A DNA stretch of 40,383 nt, taken from positions 1 through 40,383 of IMG/VR virus record IMGVR_UViG_3300033148_005265. One strand, written 5' to 3'. Every line of letters begins with the position of its first letter. The first letter of the stretch is position 1. Both the position numbers and the translations under genes were made by a program. The notes beneath the pieces were generated by a model. That model saw only the letters and a program-made list of their open reading frames with translations, was not told the origin of the DNA and did not search any database. This DNA comes from a virus. Shown piece by piece: positions 6,895 through 13,156 of this stretch.

Positions 6895-8031
6895 ATGAAA
6901 TTCAACCCGTACACCAACAAAAAGGCTTCCGGTGTAGAGACAGTCGATCGAAAGACCGGTGCCCCTTTCAACCCGATGAACGTCGGTCGTCAGGGAAAAT
7001 CTGGTAACTTCCAGGTTTCCGCAGGCGAGAAGATGTTCAACAACCAGGGAGAAATCAACGCTAGTAATACCGGCGAGGTTCTCCACAAGATCAAGCATCT
7101 GCTTGATGGCATGGCTGACGGTTCCTATGATGTAGAAAGAACCGCCTCCTACGCTGGCGAAGGCATGAGCGGAGCCGAGACTGACGCTATCCTGCGTGAG
7201 GCTTTCTCCGATCCTTCCAGCGAAGGCTTCCGTCAGGTTGGCCAGGGCCTGCTTAACCCCATCAAGGAAGTTATCGACTATGAGGGGTTGGCGCGAAAAG
7301 TATTCGCACCGCGTACCGTGAAGGCTGGCGAAGTTGTACGTTACGACAAGGACGTGTTTGTGCGTGGTTGGGTTATCGCTGAGGATGGCCAGACCCCGCA
7401 GTCCGTTGTCGAGGGACGTTACATCTACCCGCCCGAGTTCGAAGTAACCGCGTACCCATCGATCGAGATCAAGGACAAGTATCGTGCGCAGTACGATATC
7501 CTTGCCCGTGTTCAAGATCGTGCGCGCATGGCGATTGAGCTTCAGGAAGATTTGGCGCTCATCAACTTGCTACAGGCTGGCGCGAACCAGACTAACACCA
7601 CCACTTTCTTTGCTACACTGAACTTGGCGGCGCTAGAGTCTATTCGTTATCAGATTGAGCAGCACCGCCTGATCTGTGATAAGTTCATCATTCATCGTCA
7701 AGAGGTAAGCGATCTGGTGAACACACTGTCGCAGCAGGTTGACCCTGTAACCCAACGTGAGTTGATCATGGCTGGTTACATCGGAACCGTGCTGAACGCG
7801 ATGATCGTGACCACTGCCGGTACGCAGACTTTCGAGATCCTGCAGCCTGGTGAGGTCGTGGCAGTTACCGCCCCTGAGTACCTGGGTGGAATGCCGATTC
7901 GTGTCGAATTGTTCTCCGAGCCGGTAAATGAGTTCATGGAAGGTCGCCCGCGCCAGGGTTGGTTCTGGTACGAGTTGATCTCCCAGGTTCTCGTGAACCC
8001 TGCCGGTGTAGCAATCGGTACCAAGACCTAA
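6895..8031 (+). CDS. Major capsid protein (HK97-fold type)
   Basis: This 378-aa protein has the size, position and pattern of an HK97-fold major capsid protein. The N-terminal ~90 residues are polar (possible delta domain or cleaved arm). Then come GLLNPIKEVIDYEGLARKVF and beta-rich VVRYDKDVFVRGWVI, a long helix with YDILARVQDRARMAIELQEDLAL (spine-helix-like) and an A-domain-like section with KFIIHRQEVSDLVNTL. The ribosome site TAGGAGGA is the strongest in the window. The gene ends just before a strong hairpin at 8059-8094, as expected for a highly expressed structural gene. It follows protease and scaffold-like genes. Capsid identity is well supported by context, less by specific motif. Confidence 0.82.
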   Translation: MKFNPYTNKKASGVETVDRKTGAPFNPMNVGRQGKSGNFQVSAGEKMFNNQGEINASNTGEVLHKIKHLLDGMADGSYDVERTASYAGEGMSGAETDAILREAFSDPSSEGFRQVGQGLLNPIKEVIDYEGLARKVFAPRTVKAGEVVRYDKDVFVRGWVIAEDGQTPQSVVEGRYIYPPEFEVTAYPSIEIKDKYRAQYDILARVQDRARMAIELQEDLALINLLQAGANQTNTTTFFATLNLAALESIRYQIEQHRLICDKFIIHRQEVSDLVNTLSQQVDPVTQRELIMAGYIGTVLNAMIVTTAGTQTFEILQPGEVVAVTAPEYLGGMPIRVELFSEPVNEFMEGRPRQGWFWYELISQVLVNPAGVAIGTKT

Positions 8032-8058
8032 GAGATTAGGTAGCCTGATTGTGTTTAC

Positions 8059-8094
8059 AAAGGTAGCCACCTAGGTAGCTGGGTGGCTATCTTT
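8059..8094 (+). terminator. Hairpin terminator after the major capsid gene
   Basis: AAAGGTAGCCACC (8059-8071) pairs with GGTGGCTATCTTT (8082-8094), a 13-bp stem with one G-T pair and a 10-nt loop. The following bases are only modestly T-rich. It lies 28 bp after the capsid stop. It could terminate transcription or stabilise the 3' end of the capsid message. Confidence 0.7.
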
Positions 8095-8120
8095 GCTTTA
8101 CTTACATAGGAGGGTTGAAG

Positions 8121-8513
8121 ATGAAGTTTGATAAGATCGCTGTGCAAGGTGAGCTTGATAGTGCTGCTGCTGAGCTAGAGAAGGCAGGACACAAGGATCT
8201 TGCAGAAAAGATAGACTATTACAATTCGCGAATAGCGAATGCCCAAGCTGAGGAAATCCATCTGATTGCTCGTGCGCTTCGTCGGATTCAACTGGAGGCA
8301 AAGAATAGGTTAGCCAAAAGTGAACCCCAAGCGCGAGCAACTAAGGCACAAGCCGCTGTAACTCGTGCCCGGAGATCCTCAGTTGCACGTAAGGCTGTGT
8401 TGCGTCGAAGGCTAAAAACAATTGCTGCAAACAGAAAGAAAGCACTTCGACAGTTATCTGCGCTAACTAAAGCGCGGAAACGCCGTGTTGCGGCACGGAG
8501 AACAAAGAAGTAA
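8121..8513 (+). CDS. Small highly basic Lys/Arg/Ala-rich protein
   Basis: This 130-aa protein has a mixed-charge helical N-terminal half (to ~65) and a C-terminal half dominated by Arg, Lys and Ala (for example ARRSSVARKAVLRRRLKT and KARKRRVAARRTKK). That composition is like histone H1 tails or protamines, so DNA or RNA binding is likely. The gene sits right after the capsid gene, between two hairpin terminators, with a strong AGGAGGG site six bases before the ATG at 8121. A TTG at 8115 is rejected because it overlaps the ribosome site. It may be an internal head protein packaged with DNA, or a host-nucleoid-binding protein. The function is inferred from composition only. Confidence 0.7.
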   Translation: MKFDKIAVQGELDSAAAELEKAGHKDLAEKIDYYNSRIANAQAEEIHLIARALRRIQLEAKNRLAKSEPQARATKAQAAVTRARRSSVARKAVLRRRLKTIAANRKKALRQLSALTKARKRRVAARRTKK

Positions 8514-8546
8514 ACTGCTGTACGAGCTTTTGTTAGTAAGTCTCAC

Positions 8547-8572
8547 TGGGCGCACTTTGTGCGCCCATTTTT
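8547..8572 (+). terminator. Rho-independent terminator
   Basis: TGGGCGCAC (8547-8555), a TTT loop and GTGCGCCCA (8559-8567) form a perfect 9-bp GC-rich stem followed directly by five T. It ends the basic-protein gene. Confidence 0.92.
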
Positions 8573-8600
8573 ATTATAAACTCTTATTTTGTGACAGGAA

Positions 8601-8630
8601 TTAAGTTTTTTAGTGTGGATGCGCTAGAAT
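8601..8630 (+). promoter_or_regulatory. Possible promoter for the 8699 gene
   Basis: TTAAGT (8601-8606), 18 bp and TAGAAT (8625-8630) resemble a weak sigma70 promoter right after a terminator and 69 bp before the next start. A start near 8637 would leave a ~60-nt leader. Confidence 0.4.
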
Positions 8631-8645
8631 ACTAAATGAACCTTA

Positions 8646-8669
8646 GCACGATTCGTGGTGAATCGGTGC
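8646..8669 (+). promoter_or_regulatory. Leader hairpin upstream of the 8699 gene
   Basis: GCAC-GATTC (8646-8654), loop GTGGT, GAATC (8660-8664), a bulged G and GTGC (8666-8669) can form a 9-bp stem in the presumed 5' leader. It may stabilise the message or affect translation. It has no T-tract and no resemblance to a riboswitch that I recognise. Confidence 0.35.
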
Positions 8670-8698
8670 AAGTTGTCGAAACGAAAAGGAGAATTAGA

Positions 8699-9376
8699 AT
8701 GGCCAAGGGAAAGAAATCTGTGAAGAGTACTAAAACATCACGTCGGTTAACCCTTCAGAATCTGCTAGCAGACGGATCGGAAATTTGGGTTACCAATCGT
8801 TCTGGGGAGGCTACAGGGAAGGAAGCTGGAAATATCGTTTTGCAGGTTGGTAATGGGACTGCGATCGATAAGGTGCTTATCCCTCCCGGTAAGGACCCGG
8901 TTTGCTTAACAGATCAGGTTACCCCAAAGCTGTTGGCTGATTGTATGGATCTGTTCAAACTGGTAAAGGGCGGTGTCCTAGAGTTGATGCCCCCCGAGAT
9001 GGCAGAAGAGTATTACGCGAAGCATGTAGCCAGAAAAGACATTGTGGACAGTAAAATCGATCGTCTGACGGCTGGTACACCTAACGCTACGCTACAGCCG
9101 CAGAAGAGCAAGTCTGCGAATGTAGAGATTAACCCAAAGGTTGGCGATATTTGCTTGAAAGCGAAGCATGCGGCAATCACGGAATCCGAAGCATTAGAGC
9201 GGTTGTTTGAGCAGGAAGCTGTTTTGACCATGGATGATTACAGTTACCTCTCGATGAATGGCGTGTTTAACGGTGTGAAGCGCTGGGCAAAAGAGCAGAT
9301 CTCGGAGATCATGAAGGTAGCAGATGCTGAACTGCAGGAGTACATGGATGATCCTGTAAACGCTGCTGCAAAGTAG
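8699..9376 (+). CDS. Unrecognised protein in head-neck region
   Basis: This 225-aa protein is not recognised. The first ~15 residues are basic (KGKKSVKSTKTSRR). A predicted beta-rich stretch follows (EIWVTNRSGEATGKEAGNIVLQVG), then a mostly helical half with many charged residues. A KGGVLELMPPEMAEEYYAKH section resembles small virion or head-completion proteins only in a general way. The ATG at 8699 follows AAAAGGAG (8684-8691). An upstream in-frame ATG at 8636 lacks a ribosome site and lies at the predicted transcription start, so it is rejected. The gene is flanked by terminators on both sides and is probably expressed as its own unit. Confidence 0.7.
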   Translation: MAKGKKSVKSTKTSRRLTLQNLLADGSEIWVTNRSGEATGKEAGNIVLQVGNGTAIDKVLIPPGKDPVCLTDQVTPKLLADCMDLFKLVKGGVLELMPPEMAEEYYAKHVARKDIVDSKIDRLTAGTPNATLQPQKSKSANVEINPKVGDICLKAKHAAITESEALERLFEQEAVLTMDDYSYLSMNGVFNGVKRWAKEQISEIMKVADAELQEYMDDPVNAAAK

Positions 9377-9383
9377 ATGCTTA

Positions 9384-9410
9384 GCGGGGGGCGTTAGCCC
9401 CCCGCGTTTA
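9384..9410 (+). terminator. Hairpin terminator after the 8699 gene
   Basis: GCGGGGGGC (9384-9392), loop GTTA, GCCCCCCGC (9397-9405) make a perfect 9-bp GC stem, followed by a short GTTTAATT. The T-tract is weak, but the stem is strong and well placed 8 bp after the stop. Confidence 0.75.
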
Positions 9411-9428
9411 ATTGTATAGGAGTTTAGT

Positions 9429-10166
9429 ATGCCATTGCTCACTGCAGAAAAACATCAATGGACTAAGCAACCTCCATACAACTTCTATCACTTTCCAGAC
9501 GAGCATCGCGCTGGCTGGGAAGTGTTTTGGGAAGAGATGGATGGAGACTTGGATAAGATCTTAGAGTTTGCAAAGAAGGCTAAGATCGAAAGTCCTAATG
9601 AGTGGTTTGAAAGCCTGCATAGGTTTCTATTTGACACCTTTTCTGGCAATGTAAAACTACTTAAGGTTGGCGCTGATACATCTTTCGGAACATTCCTGGG
9701 TAAGGTTACGAAGGTTCATAAGGATAAGCCGAAGGGTAAGCAATGGTATACTGTTCGTGGGATTACTAAGAACAAATTCATTGCTATGCTAGAACGTGCT
9801 TCCGATATTAATGATGTGCGGCAAGCCGTTGCGTTCATGAACGCTCGTGTAAAGGATTTAGGATTTTTCCTTTATAGTGAGTTCATCCTTTCAAAGACAA
9901 AAGGGAAGAGTGAGCTAAAGAGCGTTGCTTCTAATTTGAATTTCCAAGCGTATGAGTTAGAGTATCGTACATTGGGGAAGACACTGCTTTCCTCAGTTTC
10001 TGCGGGAAGTAAAATAAACCACTGCATGTTCCCAGGTGAGGTTTTTGAGGTGATGGATGTTTCGTATGAGCCTAGCATTGCGCGGGATAAGCCATCCATG
10101 ATCGTGGCGTCAGATACCGCTGGGCGAATTGCGTTCATCACTGATGTGTGGAATGTACGCGCATAG
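9429..10166 (+). CDS. Unrecognised protein
   Basis: This 245-aa protein is rich in aromatic and lysine residues, with no signal peptide, membrane segment or known catalytic motif that I can see. The N-terminal third is helical (HRAGWEVFWEEMDGDLDKILEFAKKAK). The middle has a strand-rich part with GTFLGKVTKVHKDKPKGKQWY and the C-terminus a compact KPSMIVASDTAGRIAFITDVWNV section. The ATG has TAGGAG eight bases upstream. It stands between a terminator and the DUF5659-like gene, in the head-to-neck interval. It may be non-structural. Confidence 0.65.
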   Translation: MPLLTAEKHQWTKQPPYNFYHFPDEHRAGWEVFWEEMDGDLDKILEFAKKAKIESPNEWFESLHRFLFDTFSGNVKLLKVGADTSFGTFLGKVTKVHKDKPKGKQWYTVRGITKNKFIAMLERASDINDVRQAVAFMNARVKDLGFFLYSEFILSKTKGKSELKSVASNLNFQAYELEYRTLGKTLLSSVSAGSKINHCMFPGEVFEVMDVSYEPSIARDKPSMIVASDTAGRIAFITDVWNVRA

Positions 10167-10183
10167 GGAATCGATTACTTACA

Positions 10184-10447
10184 ATGGTAAATCACTGCAC
10201 AACAAATGACCTTAGTTTCGCAGCGTATATGCTTCTGCGTGGGTGCGCGCTGGTTAGCGCACGGAAGCTTGGGCGCTCGTATAAATTCGTTGTGGACTTG
10301 AAAGACGAAGACGAAAATCGAATAAAGGTTGAATGGGTTAACTCTGAGTGTTCAAAGTTTGACTCAAAAGTTCGCGACCTTAAAAAGATTATGTTTAGTG
10401 TAGATGATAACAGTGGTCAGCGTAAGAAAAATTTTAATGGAGAGTAA
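10184..10447 (+). CDS. DUF5659-like small protein
   Basis: This 87-aa protein has the pattern I associate with DUF5659: FAAYMLLRGCALVSARKLGRSYKFVVDL, then EWVNSECSKFDSKVRDLKK. These are short proteins found repeatedly in tailed phages near structural genes, and no function is established to my knowledge. I chose the ATG at 10184 because the conserved part begins just after it. An in-frame ATG at 10148 would overlap the preceding gene by 19 bp and add 12 residues of poor quality. No good ribosome site precedes either, so the start is uncertain. Confidence 0.65.
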   Translation: MVNHCTTNDLSFAAYMLLRGCALVSARKLGRSYKFVVDLKDEDENRIKVEWVNSECSKFDSKVRDLKKIMFSVDDNSGQRKKNFNGE

Positions 10448-10450
10448 GCG

Positions 10451-11317
10451 GTGCCACAGTCTTTTACCGACTTTGATGTGCTCAGGCGTGGGGTAACGGA
10501 AAACCTCGTCATATACGTACGTGACCCTAGCACCGAGGAGCTAGTTGACGTAGCCGGGACAAGTACGTTCAATTTGATCGATGTTGCTGACGATAAAGTT
10601 AAGGTAACGGGGACGTTTGAGCGTGCCGGGGGTGCAGCGATCACCCGCCTTGGCACGGGTATCTATGCGTATTCTATGGATACGGCTACGTATGATCAGG
10701 AATACCTAGCAGCGTTTAGTTGTACGCTTTCCAATGGGGTGATTAATCAAAATATCTTTGTTAAGAACGCCCCAAGTGCCCTATTTGCACGCGCTGCATC
10801 CCTGCGCGTACAGGTAGATAAGGCTCGTAAGTCCGTTTCTGATGAAATTGAAAACATGGACCAGGCGGATAACGATCCTCCAATTCGGTTCTTCTTTGGA
10901 TATGATGATAAACACCTGATCTATTACTTAGATCGTGGTGCGCAATACATAAACTTAGTCCCACCGTACACTAACCTTAACCCGCTAACGTTCCCGTGGA
11001 ATCAGTATGGGTCTGTTTTAGTAGACGGTGCGGTTATTGCTGCGCTGGAGTCCCAAGGAATCTTTGCGATCGATACAGACTATAGTTACTCGCTTGGCGG
11101 GAATAGTTTAGTTATTGATCACTTTGGTAAGATTTCCCAATTATTAGGAACGCTTCTAACACGGTTCGACGCAAACTTGAAAATGTTTAAACAGCAGTAT
11201 CGTTCGAAGGGCACAATTACTTTCCAGTGGATGCCCGGTGGTGTGCGTGCAGCAAGGCAACTATCTGCTATGCCATCTGGTTTCTGGAGCAGAATGCTAA
11301 GCTCTGCGTTTGTATAG
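10451..11317 (+). CDS. Virion structural protein, probable neck/adaptor
   Basis: This 288-aa protein has two parts. The N-terminal ~105 residues are an all-beta, Ig- or BppU-like section (NLVIYVRDPSTEELVDVAG... TRLGTGIYAYSMDT). The rest is a helical part with FGYDDKHLIYYLDRGAQYINLVPPYTNL and a long helix QLLGTLLTRFDANLKMFKQQY. The latter pattern is like neck or head-tail connector proteins of large myoviruses. It starts with GTG at 10451, six bases after GGAGAG. The gene lies downstream of the head genes. It is the last clearly virion-type protein before the small 11338 gene and the exported-protein block. The neck role is an inference. Confidence 0.55.
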   Translation: MPQSFTDFDVLRRGVTENLVIYVRDPSTEELVDVAGTSTFNLIDVADDKVKVTGTFERAGGAAITRLGTGIYAYSMDTATYDQEYLAAFSCTLSNGVINQNIFVKNAPSALFARAASLRVQVDKARKSVSDEIENMDQADNDPPIRFFFGYDDKHLIYYLDRGAQYINLVPPYTNLNPLTFPWNQYGSVLVDGAVIAALESQGIFAIDTDYSYSLGGNSLVIDHFGKISQLLGTLLTRFDANLKMFKQQYRSKGTITFQWMPGGVRAARQLSAMPSGFWSRMLSSAFV

Positions 11318-11337
11318 CTTACATATTGGAGACAGCT

Positions 11338-11682
11338 ATGAGTGTTAAGTACTATGAATGGGGCGTGGCTAAGGGTGGTTCGACCCCAGGCGGTGGTGGT
11401 TCAGCCCCTGCTGATGCTGCGTTTGGTCCTCCGGAGCAATTTGGTGGCGTAGCGGTTGTTGCCCCTACTACAATCACGTTTACACGTGATACAAAATGGG
11501 TGCACGTTATTAACTCTGACGTTGAATTTGATCTAGAAGTAAGCTTAGATGGTGGTGCTAATTACATTTCTCTTAGCTCTGGAAGCGAATTACAAGAAGC
11601 AGCGCAAGTAGCTTCGCTTCTTGTTCGCGGTAATGCTGCAGGCACTGACTATGAAATTTCTGCTGGCCTAACCGCAGCGTAA
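11338..11682 (+). CDS. Small virion-type protein with Gly-rich linker
   Basis: This 114-aa protein starts with a short aromatic segment (MSVKYYEWGVAKGG), then a Gly/Ser/Ala/Pro linker and a beta-sandwich-like C-terminal ~80 residues with ITFTRDTKWVHVINSDVEFDLEVSLDGGANYISL. Such domains occur as minor capsid or tail decoration modules. The ATG at 11338 follows TTGGAG. A longer frame reaching back to 11227 overlaps the preceding gene and is rejected. It has no signal peptide, unlike the genes that follow. Confidence 0.6.
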   Translation: MSVKYYEWGVAKGGSTPGGGGSAPADAAFGPPEQFGGVAVVAPTTITFTRDTKWVHVINSDVEFDLEVSLDGGANYISLSSGSELQEAAQVASLLVRGNAAGTDYEISAGLTAA

Positions 11683-11692
11683 AGGGTAAATC

Positions 11693-12844
11693 ATGAAAAA
11701 AGCAATATCGCTATTCGTTGCGCTGTTGGTTTTACTAATTACTGTCCCTGCTTGGTCTGCGGGCGATGTGCAAATTAGGGACAGAAACAGTAACGACAAA
11801 GCAGACGTTGCCCAGCAAAACACGGACAATGTTGCCGCTACTATTTACGGTTTAGTTGTTGGTTCCTATTTGCATGGGTATGACGGAACTACCTGGGACA
11901 GGCTTACCGTTGGTGCAAACGATTCCGATGATGTGCCGTCCACTACGCAGGGATTGGATGTACGTTCGTTTGGCTACATGTGGGACACGGTAAACGATGA
12001 CTGGGATCGGATGACCGGGTTTGAGATCAAACTGTCTGCGAAAGACATGTTTGCATTGCTCGTATATAACGCAAATTTGTTTATGGTAGGGGATACATGG
12101 CAAGAGTGGATTGGCGCACCCATGGACGCTGACAATGTATCAGAAAATACAGACGCCCCTTGGGTTGGCTCATTTTTATATGGGCATGATGGTACAGCCT
12201 GGGACCGTTTAACTACTACTGAATCCGGTGATGCATTAAGCGCTACTATTCCTGGGCTAACTACTGTAAGCATGAATCACTTTTACGACGGCACCAATTT
12301 TAGACGTTGGCAAGGTATCACCATGGCCGACAATCTTACCTACCCAACTGCTCCATTTGTAGGTGCTGTGTTGCTGGGTGATGACGGTGGCACACTTGAT
12401 ATGGTGAAGCTGGGGGCTGTTGGTGAAGTAGAAATGACAGATGTAGCAACTCGCCCAGGTGAAGACGCTGGTGCGGGATTGCGGCACATTTCTAAGAAAG
12501 ACATAGCAGTTTATACACCAGCCAAGACTACAACTGCTGCTATTGGTACTGCACCAGTGCTTGTTTTGGCAAGTACTGAAGTGATGACTCTTCCAAATTG
12601 GTGTATTTATCTTCAAAACGATGACGGAGCAGATCCGTTTGTAGATGCTGATGTACAGGTTAGTCCGGATGGAACGTCTGCGTGGGCACCGCTGACTTGG
12701 ACTGCTTGTGATAGCCTTGCTGCTACCGAGACATGTGTTTATTGTGTTACCGGCTCTGGATATAGATACGTCAGAGTATATGTTAACGCAGCAGATGCTA
12801 ATGATGTAGACGTAGATGCATGGCTCACTGCAAATAAGGGGTAA
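11693..12844 (+). CDS. Exported repeat protein with YDGTTWDRL-type units
   Basis: This 383-aa protein begins with a textbook Sec signal peptide: MKK, a hydrophobic core of ~15 residues, then PAWSA with probable cleavage after A23. The mature part has repeats around YDGTTWDRL (residue ~63), WDTVNDDWDRMTG, HDGTAWDRLTTT and YDGTNFRRWQG. Units like this are common in phage and prophage virion proteins, where they form short beta modules. The C-terminal ~110 residues form another beta domain containing all four cysteines (NWC, TAC, TETCVYC). This is the first of seven consecutive genes with exported or membrane-anchored N-termini. Whether the product reaches the particle or leaves the cell cannot be told from sequence. 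Confidence 0.7.
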   Translation: MKKAISLFVALLVLLITVPAWSAGDVQIRDRNSNDKADVAQQNTDNVAATIYGLVVGSYLHGYDGTTWDRLTVGANDSDDVPSTTQGLDVRSFGYMWDTVNDDWDRMTGFEIKLSAKDMFALLVYNANLFMVGDTWQEWIGAPMDADNVSENTDAPWVGSFLYGHDGTAWDRLTTTESGDALSATIPGLTTVSMNHFYDGTNFRRWQGITMADNLTYPTAPFVGAVLLGDDGGTLDMVKLGAVGEVEMTDVATRPGEDAGAGLRHISKKDIAVYTPAKTTTAAIGTAPVLVLASTEVMTLPNWCIYLQNDDGADPFVDADVQVSPDGTSAWAPLTWTACDSLAATETCVYCVTGSGYRYVRVYVNAADANDVDVDAWLTANKG

Positions 12845-12847
12845 CCC

Positions 12848-13156
12848 TTGAAAAAACTATTGATAGCACTTGGGGTCTTCCTCGTTCTATCTTCACTCGC
12901 AAATGCCACCTCCTTTGAAGGTGGCGTTGTGATTGTAGGTAGCGGGACAAAGTGTGACGAACCGGGGAAAGAGTCTAGCAATGCTGTGCGCTGGGGATTA
13001 GCAACAGAAAACGGCACAGTTATTTTTCCTGCAGACATGGACTGTTATAAAGATAGTGGTGGAGGCGGATTGACTTTAGGTGTTTGGTTGGACGGTGTTG
13101 TAACAATAACCGGAAACAACGAATGGATGGATGGCAACGCTATTTGGAGTGACTAA
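12848..13156 (+). CDS. Small exported protein
   Basis: This 102-aa protein starts with TTG at 12848, seven bases after AAGGGG. It has a clear signal peptide (MKKLLIALGVFLVLSSLANA, probable cleavage after A20). The ~80-residue mature part is Gly-rich and beta-like, with two cysteines (TKC, MDC) that could form a disulfide. It lies four bases after the previous stop and its own stop overlaps the next start in TAATG. This close coupling suggests the product works with its neighbours. No family recognised. Confidence 0.65.
   Translation: MKKLLIALGVFLVLSSLANATSFEGGVVIVGSGTKCDEPGKESSNAVRWGLATENGTVIFPADMDCYKDSGGGGLTLGVWLDGVVTITGNNEWMDGNAIWSD

Noticed and set aside
8636-8698. 21-residue N-terminal extension of the 8699 gene
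   Set aside because: No ribosome site before 8636 and the position coincides with the expected transcription start; AAAAGGAG fits the ATG at 8699.
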